A stretch of DNA of 64,000 bases from Bacteroidota bacterium (lineage in GTDB: Bacteria; Bacteroidota; Bacteroidia; Bacteroidales; JAGONC01), in the NCBI GenBank assembly GCA_026391695.1, contig JAPLDP010000071.1, forward strand, positions 52,448-116,447. The letters run 5' to 3'. The notes under the pieces were generated by a model that had not been told where the DNA came from, searched no databases, and saw only the letters and a list, made by a program, of their open reading frames with translations. Positions 55,886 through 63,861 of this stretch are shown here, in pieces. Within the stretch, counting starts at the first letter, position 1. Every line of letters begins with the position of its first letter. The position numbers and the translations under genes are program-made.

Positions 55886-57451
55886 TTACAATTCAAAATA
55901 AACACTATATTGTTTTTCTATATTTTTAATTTCTGCATCGGTCAAGTCTTTGAATTCTATCTCTCTGGCTCTTGTCGATAAAATTCCATTATTTTGTTCT
56001 AAAAAACGAACTAATGATGCAACTACTTTGTCGGGCATTTCAAAATCATTTTCCAAATACTGCTTAAATTCATCGTATTTAGTTAAATAAGAAACTTCAT
56101 TGGGTATGATATTTTGTATGGTATCAGCTACACAGTCATATAAAAACTCCGCTTGCAGGGTTGCATCAAAGTATTTATAATAATCTATCGTGTCGTTCAA
56201 TACTTCTACATTATGGTCTGGGGTTTCCTTCCAATTAATAAAGTCCAATAGCGGTTGTGAATAAGACTCTAATACTTTTCTGTAGTTATCTATATGGTCA
56301 AGAATAGAAGCAGAAACAGGAAATATAATCCCTTGTTGTGAAAATTGTTTTTTTGCTAATACATGATGTATCAAATAACGATGAATACGGCCGTTACCAT
56401 CTTCAAAAGGGTGTATAAACACAAAACCGAAGGCAATGATAGTTGCAGCCAGTACTGCATCTACTTTACTTTTTAACAGCAATTCATTGGTGTTTAGCAA
56501 ACCTTCTATCAATTGTTCAACATCTTGCCATTTTGCGGAAATATGACTGGGGAGCGGTTCTCCTGTAGTTCGGTCATAATCGCCCACGAAGCCGCCTTTT
56601 TTACGAAAACCCATCTCTGAAAATCTTGCATTTTCTATTACGATTTGCTGTAAACGAAGTAATTCTTCTTTGGTTAACTCATTTGTACCAGCTTGACCTA
56701 TGGCTTTACCCCAACGTGCTGCACGTTGGTTTTTGGGGTTTTCCCCTTCTATTGTAAATGATGCTTTGGAATCTTTAAGTAATAGAAATGCTGATGTCCG
56801 TTGCAAAATATCCTTGTGTACGCCTTGCAAATAGTAGTTTTTTTGCTCGGCAAAATTGGCTGTAATATATAATTCTAACTTTGGTGTTTTGCGTATCAAG
56901 GGACAGAAATTATGCGTACCCGGTAAATTATTAATAATTAAATGACGGGGAGATTTAATCCCCTTAATAGTATATTGAAGTTTGTCATCTAATAAAGGGA
57001 TATAACTCTTTTTAAGCAAATCTTCTTTATCTGGCAGGATTCTTCCCGTAATCCATTCAATTAAAAACCATATTTTCCGTGAATATTGACCTGTTGGTTC
57101 AATATTAACCAATCCGGTTAATTGATCCACAGTATAATGTTTTGTTAAAAAGCTGAATACCAGCAAGTTTACGCCTTCATATTTAAGTGCAAAAACCAGG
57201 TGTTTGTATAAGGCTTCTATTTCTGCCTGCTGTGCATTATCTTCCGGTAAATAGCTTATCGGAAATACATTCCACTCTGCGGTCTGGTATTTTTTGTTTT
57301 GATTACAAACCAATGCAATGAGTGCAGGCATAGGGACCTCCAGGTTCAGCCCGTTAATGATTGCAGCATAACCAACAATATAACCATTCTCCGGTAAGGT
57401 TCTGCCATGAAAAACGAGTGCATTATGAGAAAAATGAGCGCTATTAGTCAT
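55886..57451 (-). CDS. Fic family protein
   Basis: 521 residues. The Fic motif HPFEDGNGRIHRYL (His is the catalytic base) lies near residue 350 in a Fic domain of about 200 residues, followed by a C-terminal helical/winged-helix part (about 440-521). The first ~200 residues form a domain seen in larger Fic proteins and contain no known catalytic motif. Fic enzymes transfer AMP or related groups to target proteins. An inhibitory S/TxxxEG motif was not identified. It is preceded by four phased direct repeats (57459-57545) and lies beside hsdS debris, a common place for fic in type I restriction loci. Confidence 0.88.
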   Translation of the reverse strand: MTNSAHFSHNALVFHGRTLPENGYIVGYAAIINGLNLEVPMPALIALVCNQNKKYQTAEWNVFPISYLPEDNAQQAEIEALYKHLVFALKYEGVNLLVFSFLTKHYTVDQLTGLVNIEPTGQYSRKIWFLIEWITGRILPDKEDLLKKSYIPLLDDKLQYTIKGIKSPRHLIINNLPGTHNFCPLIRKTPKLELYITANFAEQKNYYLQGVHKDILQRTSAFLLLKDSKASFTIEGENPKNQRAARWGKAIGQAGTNELTKEELLRLQQIVIENARFSEMGFRKKGGFVGDYDRTTGEPLPSHISAKWQDVEQLIEGLLNTNELLLKSKVDAVLAATIIAFGFVFIHPFEDGNGRIHRYLIHHVLAKKQFSQQGIIFPVSASILDHIDNYRKVLESYSQPLLDFINWKETPDHNVEVLNDTIDYYKYFDATLQAEFLYDCVADTIQNIIPNEVSYLTKYDEFKQYLENDFEMPDKVVASLVRFLEQNNGILSTRAREIEFKDLTDAEIKNIEKQYSVYFEL

Positions 57452-57458
57452 ATTAAAT

Positions 57459-57545
57459 AAAATTTGAGCGCAAGTTATAATAAAAACAGGTGCAAAAGAA
57501 TAAAAATAGGCGCAAATAGTTATTTTATATTAAAAACGGGCGCAA
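57459..57545 (-). promoter_or_regulatory. Helically phased direct repeats upstream of fic
   Basis: Four copies of a motif close to TAAAAAyrGGyGCAA. The GyGCAA cores lie at 57468, 57490, 57510 and 57540, so spacings are 22, 20 and 30 bp, close to whole DNA turns. The first core is 17 bp before the fic ATG at 57451. It looks like an operator array for a repressor or for autoregulation. Confidence 0.55.
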
Positions 57546-57556
57546 TCATAAATTCA

Positions 57557-57612
57557 TCATTCATTACACAAACATTTTTACAATAGCTCCTTTTTATATT
57601 GTTCGGGTTGCC
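57557..57612 (-). pseudogene. 3' remnant of a type I restriction hsdS gene
   Basis: Right after the stop of the Abi gene the minus strand reads QPEQYKKELL then stop. This matches the end of the hsdS fragment at 58723 (QTEQYKKGLLQKMFC). About 40 bp of DNA are similar to 58730-58770. Nothing else of this hsdS copy is left. Confidence 0.6.
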
Positions 57613-57621
57613 TTGACTTAC

Positions 57622-58548
57622 TTATTGCCAGATGGGTTCGTTCTGCCAATTATTTAAAAAGCCCAATTTGTATATTGGAATAGCAGGATTGGCATGAAAA
57701 AGGTTGATGATTTTGCTCTTTATTTGATGATTAGGGGATATCTGATTACAGAGGTAAACCATACATGAAATAATTAAAAAAGGCTTTTTTGATTGCACGG
57801 GAATAAGCGGATTGGCAAACCATAATCCTATAGGATTATTAATTTGTTCTGTTGGCCTTTTAACCATATTTCTGCTCCACAACCTTGAATGATGGGCAAT
57901 TATATTTCTTATATAAGTAATTGCTTCTAGCCAACTGGAAAACTCACTGTGTGAATTTAATCCCATCTCATTTGCAATAATTGATTTTTCTGGCAGTTGG
58001 TGTTTTAAGTTTTTATATAGCTTTGATAGCGTTCCCATTGATGCTACTTCTAAAATCTTCCATGCATCTGCATCCAAGTTTGGATAACGGCTGCGTTGGT
58101 CTTTGATAAAAATTTCCTGGCTTCTGTTAAAATCCAGTTTAAGTTCATCCAATGTATTTTGATGAATGGTTTTTATAACATTGTTAATTGTAATTGTTGT
58201 TGGTTCAAAGAAAGCAGGATTTATATACCACAGACCTCCATAACTGATAGATAAATGGTAGATCATTTTAGTTCTCAGGGCAATTCCAATGAGTTCAATT
58301 GCATCAAATAAAATCAGACGTAAATCCCTGTCAAAATTGTACCGATCAATAATATCTTCGAAACAGGTATTTGGTTTAAAAGTATGCAGGGAAAAGTCTG
58401 ATTGCATATCCCACCAATAGCCTTTAAGCCGATAGTAACTGATATTTTTAAGGAAATGGGCTGCCTGTGTTTCATCTCTGAAAAGCAAGCCCCTCGTTTT
58501 GAGCAGTTTTATTTGGTTAGCAATGGTGTATGCGACTTTATTTGCCAT
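57622..58548 (-). CDS. Abi family (Abi_2, AbiD/F-like) protein
   Basis: 308 residues. Typical Abi_2 features: FLKNISYYRLKGYWWDMQ near the N-terminus, RYNFDRDLRLILFDAIELIG, and the HEPN-type RNIIAHHSRLWSRNM (Rx4-6H) in the C-terminal half. Abi_2 proteins act in abortive infection and are thought to be HEPN ribonucleases. The gene sits exactly between two hsdS 3' fragments and has its own full promoter (58612-58641), so it is likely an independent defence cassette inside a decayed type I restriction locus. Confidence 0.88.
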   Translation of the reverse strand: MANKVAYTIANQIKLLKTRGLLFRDETQAAHFLKNISYYRLKGYWWDMQSDFSLHTFKPNTCFEDIIDRYNFDRDLRLILFDAIELIGIALRTKMIYHLSISYGGLWYINPAFFEPTTITINNVIKTIHQNTLDELKLDFNRSQEIFIKDQRSRYPNLDADAWKILEVASMGTLSKLYKNLKHQLPEKSIIANEMGLNSHSEFSSWLEAITYIRNIIAHHSRLWSRNMVKRPTEQINNPIGLWFANPLIPVQSKKPFLIISCMVYLCNQISPNHQIKSKIINLFHANPAIPIYKLGFLNNWQNEPIWQ

Positions 58549-58566
58549 AGCTATATAAAAAAAATG

Positions 58567-58601
58567 ACCCGTCTGCAGTTCTTATGGGATGCAAAACGGG
58601 T
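58567..58601 (-). promoter_or_regulatory. Leader inverted repeat of the Abi gene
   Basis: ACCCGT (58567-58572) pairs with ACGGGT (58596-58601). It lies in the 5' leader between the promoter and the Abi start and could be a hairpin or an operator. Confidence 0.35.
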
Positions 58602-58611
58602 ACTGTTGGTG

Positions 58612-58641
58612 CAAAAGTAATACATTTTCTATCGTTATCAA
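58612..58641 (-). promoter_or_regulatory. Bacteroidota-type promoter of the Abi gene
   Basis: On the minus strand: TTG (58639-58641), 19-bp spacer, TACTTTTG (58612-58619). This is a full match to the -33/-7 consensus with correct spacing. The leader before the ATG at 58548 would be about 57 nt. Confidence 0.65.
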
Positions 58642-58722
58642 CATTTATATTAAATTTTTTTCTTAAGAGCTTTACTAACATATTCACTTACAACTCTATA
58701 AAAACATATCATAAGGCATCGA

Positions 58723-59049
58723 TTAACAAAACATTTTTTGCAGTAATCCTTTTTTGTATTGTTCGGTTTGTTGTATCTGGGTTTGGGTAAGGTTTATTTT
58801 TTCATCTATGGCAGAAAGAAAATTGGCAATTTTGGTTTGTTCGGGAAGTGATGGGAAAGAAATTTCTAATTCATTCAATGATTCCTGATTAATATTAGTG
58901 TTAGCACTTGTGGTACTTGAAGAAATCAAGTTTTCTCTAAATTGTTTAGTTGAAAAACAATATTTTTTAATATTTAAATCTAATCTAATTTTCTCATCAC
59001 GAAATCTAATCAAAAACCCACTATAAACTATATTTGATGATTTTTTGAG
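58723..59049 (-). pseudogene. Type I restriction specificity subunit (hsdS), 3' fragment
   Basis: About 108 residues with the final conserved region of HsdS: SSSTTSANTNINQESLNELE, then SFPSLPEQTKIANFLSAIDE, KINLTQTQIQQTEQYKKGLL. The frame extends upstream of the first start codon (a TTG at 59013) as LKKSSNIVYSGF, which reads as genuine HsdS, to about 59049. There it meets dispersed repeat copy C. Both target-recognition domains and the central repeat are gone, so it is not functional. No hsdM or hsdR is in the window. Confidence 0.75.
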
Positions 59050-59050
59050 A

Positions 59051-59252
59051 TGCCAAACAAATATATATATTCCTGATCAGATTTCCAAATCATAAAGCAA
59101 TGTACTCGGTAAATGCCTGTTTTACCATACCCGTTACCCTATTTTATACATTTTCTTTCAAAAGTGGTACCAGATGTCAACTTTTACTAAATGATGCATA
59201 ATTTGGCTTGAGGGTATCCTAATGAGCGTATAATGGAAGATGACAGATTAAA
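59051..59252 (+). repeat. Dispersed repeat copy C
   Basis: Full-length copy abutting the broken end of hsdS. It starts TGCCAAACAAATATATATAT, continues TAAATGCCTGTTTTACC and GTACCAGATGTCAACTTTTA and ends GAAGATGACAGATTAA. With the following unannotated bases it fills the 431-bp gap before the TPR-HExxH gene. Confidence 0.78.
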
Positions 59253-59417
59253 AGTCCCACTCCATTTCTGGTAAATTATCAAGATGTATCATCTCCTGTT
59301 ACATGACTTTGTGATGGGAAAGAACAGTATACATTGTGCCGCAATGGTGGTGCAATTAGCGAAAACCCATATAACAATCACTACAATAGCCTAAAAACAG
59401 TCAATTACGTTTTTTGC

Positions 59418-59456
59418 TTGAAAATTCTTTCAATCCTCCTATAAATGATACCTTTG
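59418..59456 (+). promoter_or_regulatory. -7 box and palindrome upstream of the TPR-HExxH gene
   Basis: TACCTTTG at 59449-59456 fits the -7 consensus and predicts a start near 59463, 18 nt before the ATG. The perfect palindrome TTGAAAATTCTTTCAA (59418-59433; arms TTGAAA/TTTCAA) lies just upstream, where a regulator could bind. Confidence 0.45.
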
Positions 59457-59480
59457 AACCACAAATGAATCTCAGGTAAA

Positions 59481-61463
59481 ATGATCATTATACATAAGGT
59501 CGGTGAATTTATCGGAGAACTTTTTCCACGCTACAAAGCATCTGGTTATAATGAAGATGTCTTGAAGGAGGAGTTGACGCAGTATTACACATACAGGGTA
59601 TACCGCCCCATCGTTGACATAAAAGACGGTTTTGTGACTATCAATATTGATACTCAAAGGATTGAAAATGAGGTTGAAGAATACAAAGCTGTTGTGAGGT
59701 TATGCGAACAAGGGCAATACGGGAAAGCAAAACCACGATTACAATCATTAATTAAACAAAATCCATCAAACTCTGAATATCATCGCATTCTGGGACAGAT
59801 ATATTCGGATGAAGGGGATCAGGAAATTGCAATTGATGCTCTGATTGATGCTCTGCGTTGGAACCCGAAAAACATTTATGCCCTGACTATGATGGGTAAC
59901 ATCATTGCCAAGTTTAAAAATGACATCGATACAGCGATGAAGTATTTCAATCAGGTCATCGAGTTGAACCCAGAAGATCACATCGCAATTAATAATTTGG
60001 GAGCAAATCTATTGCAGCAGGGTAAGATTGAACAAGCAAAAGGATATTTTGAAAAAGCCTTGAAGATCAATCCAGATTATGCCAATACTCATTATGCTCT
60101 TGCTCTAATTGCTGAAATGCAGGGTAATGGTTCGGAAGCATTTCAGAAATCGTTGTTGGCATTAAAAAGATGCTCTGCGAAAGATACGTTATACAAACAA
60201 GCCTATAACCTTGCAATTACAACTGCTAAAAATATCATCGATTCGGATATAGGGATGAAAATTTTAAGATCATTCCTGCACAAACTGGAGTTTGAGGGTG
60301 ATCGAAAGATCGAGGTAATTGAGGATGATTCTCTTTCAACCATCGCAAAGATAGAACTGGCTGAGAACTATAACCGAGAAAACCATGTTATCCGTTATAA
60401 GCCCAATTACCCGGCAAAAGAACATTTGATGATGCATGAGCTGGTGCATATTCAGTTTGTCATCGAAGCACGAAAAGAGAATCTGAACCAAGCCTTTGTC
60501 ACCATCCAGAAACACAAGAATGATTTTATCACCGCCCATCAAGCATGGATCAAGCGGATGGTCAAGATAGGTATGACAGAGGAATCGGTATCGAAAGTTA
60601 TCGTTGACCTGTTCGTGGGGTTAAATCGCCAGATTTACAATGTTCCAATTGATCTTTTCATTGAGGATTTCCTGTTCAATCTCTATCCTGATCTCCGACC
60701 TTATCAGTTTTTATCTCTATTCAACATCATCCGAGAGGGAATCGAAGCTACAACTTCAAAGAACATTGTCGCGCTGATGCCCAAGGATGTCCTTAAGAGC
60801 TCTAAAATTTACAACATCATCGGGGCGTTGCAGTACAAAGACCTTTATGGGATCGATCTCATCAAAGAATTTCAAGCAGAACCCAATGAACTGAAAACGG
60901 CTCAAACCCTATACAACGAATATTTTGAGTACAAAGATGACCGTGGAGCTGGAGAAGAATACAAACTTATCCAGAACTGGGCGAATGATCTTCAACTTGG
61001 AGGTAATTTTGAGTTAATTTGTGAGCATGAACTTCATAAAAAGCATGCAGATATTGATACTTTAATTGAGAGTATTGAAAAAGACCCTTATGGTTTAGAG
61101 GGTGATCAGACTATTAAACAAAAGAATCAGGAAAAATTCGACAAATCTCAAGCTCAGATTGGTATCAACATGGCTATAGTGTGGTACATGGTAGATGCCC
61201 TGAAGTATTTCCAGAATATGCCCAAAGAAGAAATCAAGAAGATCGCTTACGAGATTGCACTGACTGGTACCCAAGGCATCAAACCTGACCAGCAAGGTTA
61301 CAAGATCGGTGGTATTCCCGATAAATTGTTTTCAGGATACCATCTGCTCGCCTATTATTATACCAGTTGGTCACTTACCGCACCTGAGGTGGTGGATTCG
61401 CTGAATTTGCCTTACAAGGACGAATATGAGCTGGCAAAAAAGATATATAAACCATCAATGTGA
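59481..61463 (+). CDS. TPR protein with HExxH metalloprotease motif
   Basis: 660 residues, no signal peptide, cytoplasmic. Residues ~65-235 are four to five TPR units (for example HYALALIAEMQGNGSEAFQK). Residues 319-323 are HELVH, a zincin motif, in the context HLMMHELVHIQF. This is followed by long helical segments to the end, with a conserved-looking tail (GYHLLAYYYTSWSL...DEYELAKKIYKPS). I do not recognise a named family. A metalloprotease-like function is inferred from the motif alone; the third zinc ligand was not assigned. A diverged copy of its last ~60 codons is found at 63 kb. Confidence 0.7.
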   Translation: MIIIHKVGEFIGELFPRYKASGYNEDVLKEELTQYYTYRVYRPIVDIKDGFVTINIDTQRIENEVEEYKAVVRLCEQGQYGKAKPRLQSLIKQNPSNSEYHRILGQIYSDEGDQEIAIDALIDALRWNPKNIYALTMMGNIIAKFKNDIDTAMKYFNQVIELNPEDHIAINNLGANLLQQGKIEQAKGYFEKALKINPDYANTHYALALIAEMQGNGSEAFQKSLLALKRCSAKDTLYKQAYNLAITTAKNIIDSDIGMKILRSFLHKLEFEGDRKIEVIEDDSLSTIAKIELAENYNRENHVIRYKPNYPAKEHLMMHELVHIQFVIEARKENLNQAFVTIQKHKNDFITAHQAWIKRMVKIGMTEESVSKVIVDLFVGLNRQIYNVPIDLFIEDFLFNLYPDLRPYQFLSLFNIIREGIEATTSKNIVALMPKDVLKSSKIYNIIGALQYKDLYGIDLIKEFQAEPNELKTAQTLYNEYFEYKDDRGAGEEYKLIQNWANDLQLGGNFELICEHELHKKHADIDTLIESIEKDPYGLEGDQTIKQKNQEKFDKSQAQIGINMAIVWYMVDALKYFQNMPKEEIKKIAYEIALTGTQGIKPDQQGYKIGGIPDKLFSGYHLLAYYYTSWSLTAPEVVDSLNLPYKDEYELAKKIYKPSM

Positions 61464-61544
61464 TGAATGTGTAAATTCTGCTTCATTCTAACCCCTCATT
61501 ATTGTACAACCTGACTCCTTTTGTTATGTTTTGAGATAAAAATC
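61291..61544 (+). repeat. Duplicated block, copy 1 (gene tail plus downstream DNA)
   Basis: The last ~170 bp of the TPR-HExxH gene and ~80 bp after it are repeated at 63022-63295 with moderate divergence. Shared strings include GAGCTGGCAAAAAAGATATA and GTAAATTCTGCTTCATTCT. Confidence 0.8.
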
Positions 61545-62739
61545 AATATAAAAAACCTAATAGCCACAAAGGAATCCTGTTATGGTGCCCGATTTCAATG
61601 TCATCCACGAATACAAAAGAATTATCAAAACCCCTGACTTGCCGGGTATCTTTGTTTTTACCTCCAATTTCAATGACGAATTTATTATCCACCAGGAAAT
61701 CGGCCTGTTCGTGCAGAAATACCTCATGATTTGCAGATAGCTGGTTTAAGGCAAATGTTTCCCTCAGGTTCCCGGTATTCACTATTTCAGGGTTTAGCGC
61801 ATAAAACAAGTTCGGGTTATCAAGAAATATTTTATCGGGTTTTTGCAACCGGCTGATGTACCTTTCAGGTTGATTAACAAGTTTTATCAATCTTGCTTTT
61901 TCGAGATATTGAAAATAATGCAAAACTGTTTGCCGGTGTAAATCTGTTTTCTGGCTGATTTTTGAAATATTGGGTTTAAATGGGACCGATGCAGCAATCA
62001 CTTTTAATAGTGTCAACATTTTTCTACTCTGGGCGATATCGAAATTCTCGATAAACCTTAAATCGGTCTCCGTAACAGTCCGGATGATTTGTTCAAGTGT
62101 CGTAAAATAATCCCGGTCCGGTTCCAGAAAATACGGGTAAAATCCGCTTCTCAGGTAAGATGAAAAATGCTTTAAAACCGGAATTTTTTTGACGATCGCG
62201 AAAGCTGTTTCCACATGATCCCGGAAAATTTCAATTAACGGATATGCCGGTAATGAAATGACATCTGCCATTAGCAGATATTCCCTGAAAGAGAGTCCGG
62301 TCATTTCGTACATTAATGCCCTGCGGCTTAAATCGGATTCCTGTTTTGTCAACTCAATGATTGAAGACCCGGAGAAAACCAATTTCAACTCCGGAATGGA
62401 ATCATAAATATTCTTCAATTCTCTGGCCCATCCGGAGTATTTATGGACTTCATCCATATATAGATATTCCCCTCCATTTTTCCTGAAAGCATCAGCCAGA
62501 TCATAGATATGATGATCTGCGAAATAAAGATCGTCAAGACGGACATATAGAATTTCATGCCCCTCTTTGCTAAATTGTTGTAATTTTTGAAGCAACAAGG
62601 TAGTTTTCCCTATACCCCTGGCGCCAATGATGCCGTTCATCCGCCAATCCCAGTTGATCTTTCCAATCACATCACGTTGATACGGATAGTGAACAGACTG
62701 AATACTTTTATTTGATTTTTCAAGAAGCTTTTCCATCAT
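61543..62739 (-). CDS. AAA ATPase with C-terminal DUF4143-like domain
   Basis: 398 residues. Walker A GIIGARGIGKTTLLL (about residue 36), Walker B-like GGEYLYMDEVHKYSGW, sensor LVFSGSSIIEL. A winged-helix region follows (ISQKTDLHRQTVLHYFQYLE) with a C-terminal nuclease-like fold (FLVDNKFVIEIGGKNKD) typical of DUF4143 ATPases. These are widespread in Bacteroidota and archaea, with no settled function; a toxin or defence role has been suggested. The first conserved domain is complete. The gene faces left and has palindromic half-sites across its promoter. Confidence 0.88.
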   Translation of the reverse strand: MMEKLLEKSNKSIQSVHYPYQRDVIGKINWDWRMNGIIGARGIGKTTLLLQKLQQFSKEGHEILYVRLDDLYFADHHIYDLADAFRKNGGEYLYMDEVHKYSGWARELKNIYDSIPELKLVFSGSSIIELTKQESDLSRRALMYEMTGLSFREYLLMADVISLPAYPLIEIFRDHVETAFAIVKKIPVLKHFSSYLRSGFYPYFLEPDRDYFTTLEQIIRTVTETDLRFIENFDIAQSRKMLTLLKVIAASVPFKPNISKISQKTDLHRQTVLHYFQYLEKARLIKLVNQPERYISRLQKPDKIFLDNPNLFYALNPEIVNTGNLRETFALNQLSANHEVFLHEQADFLVDNKFVIEIGGKNKDTRQVRGFDNSFVFVDDIEIGHHNRIPLWLLGFLY

Positions 62740-62772
62740 CTATCAAAGTATTGAAAACAATTCTTGCTTTAT

Positions 62773-62822
62773 TGGTGATTAGATTCACCAAAGATAAACT
62801 TATTTTGGTGGTTCTGTTCACC
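62773..62822 (-). promoter_or_regulatory. Promoter with TTGGTGA/TCACCAA operator half-sites for the ATPase
   Basis: Alternating half-sites, TTGGTGA then TCACCAA, TTTGGTG and CACC, occupy about 50 bp. The pair CACCAAA (62786-62792) / TTTGGTG (62804-62810) is perfect. The minus-strand -7 box TATCTTTG (62789-62796) is inside the array, so a repressor bound here would block transcription of the ATPase gene (start 62739). Confidence 0.55.
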
Positions 62823-62938
62823 ATTTAAAGAATAACTTGTTTTATATTTTGGCTATCAATGTTTTAAACAGGCTCTATTTTTTTCAATATTAGCCGTCAA
62901 AACAGGGAGTCATACGGAGGTGGTCTCATTCATTAAGT

Positions 62939-63010
62939 ACTAAACAAATATAGGTATTCCTGATCAGATCTACAAATCACTAGCCAATGTACACGATAAA
63001 TGCCTGTTAT
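62939..63010 (+). repeat. Dispersed repeat copy D (left part only)
   Basis: ACTAAACAAATATAGGTATT, CCTGATCAGATCTACAAATC and GATAAATGCCTGTTATT correspond to the left 70 bp of copies B and C. The copy is cut at about 63010 by the gene fragment that follows. Confidence 0.7.
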
Positions 63011-63014
63011 TAAA

Positions 63015-63194
63015 CGAGACAAGCAAGGTTATAAAATAGGGTTAATATCGCACAAATCATTCTCAGGATACCATCTTTTGGCTTTTTATTATGTCAGTTG
63101 GACAATTGTGGAGCCAGAACAACTCGATATGTTGAGTATACCATATAAGGATGAATATGAGCTGGCAAAAAAGATATATAAACCCTCGACGTGA
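63015..63194 (+). pseudogene. C-terminal fragment of a TPR-HExxH paralogue
   Basis: Encodes KQGYKIGLISHKSFSGYHLL, then a YKDEYELAKKIYKPS ending, homologous to the last ~57 residues of the 660-residue protein. It is in frame but without the rest of the gene. Many substitutions are synonymous, so the copy is an old paralogue and not a recent duplication. It is joined directly to repeat copy D. The first ATG (63000) lies in the repeat. Confidence 0.75.
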
Positions 63195-63295
63195 TGAAAA
63201 TGTAAATTCTGCTTCATTCTCATCTCCTTAATTGTACAACCTGATCCCTGGTATTAGCATACTGACCCCTTTTGTTATGCTTTGAGATAAAAATC
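63022..63295 (+). repeat. Duplicated block, copy 2
   Basis: Counterpart of 61291-61544. It carries an extra ~22 bp (around 63245-63266), in which CCTGGTATTAGCATACTG interrupts the otherwise matching downstream stretch. Confidence 0.8.
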
Positions 63296-63411
63296 TGATT
63301 ATCAAGCTGAGGTATTACGGAAGAGTCAATAATGCCAGCATATACAGGTGGTACACTTTCCGTTGGAATGATGGTGCAGTTTGTTCCGGAATATTCAGTC
63401 TGTGCGTTGGC

Positions 63412-63861
63412 TTAAATATTCTCATCCAATCCCATTTCTCTAAGGGCTGTTTTGGTTTCCTCTTTTTTCTGCTCCCCGCTGAATCCTTCCTCTTCCACTT
63501 CAAATTTAACGGTGATCTTCAAATTAGGATTAGAAGAGAACTTTGCCAATACTCTGGTATAAAATACATTCCATTTCTTGGTGTCAATTTGACCACTCCA
63601 ACTAATTTTTGTATTACCCACGGATGATGGTGGAGTAGGCGTATCCGTTACAGATGGCTTGGTTTCATCTTTTTTCTGAACATTTACTGTTGATGAGGTA
63701 AAAATGCCATTTGAGGCTGCTGTTATTTTATAAACTCCTTCTGTTTCCTCAACTGTTAAAACACCTAGATCGGTCATTGTACCGCTACTAGTTTTCCATA
63801 TAACCGAATCAATATTAATTTCATCGTTGTATTGATCATAACCTTTTACAATAAACGAACA
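63412..63861 (-). pseudogene. Fragment: Ig-like segment plus C-terminal tail of a large ATPase
   Basis: The open frame runs from a stop at about 63862 to TAA at 63412. The first 60 residues look like a bacterial Ig-like (Big) repeat: FIVKGYDQYNDEINIDSVIW, then a GVYKITAASNG strand. The end (ISWSGQIDTKKWNVFYTRVL, then KKEETKTALREMGLDENI) matches my memory of the C-terminal tail of large DUF499-type AAA proteins. The first ATG in frame is at 63777. There is no start signal, and the upstream stop suggests the beginning has been lost. The identification is tentative. The last 139 bases of the window hold no gene. Confidence 0.45.

Noticed and set aside
63315..63503. 62-codon minus-strand frame at the right end
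   Set aside because: It is out of frame with the more convincing fragment 63412-63861 that it overlaps.
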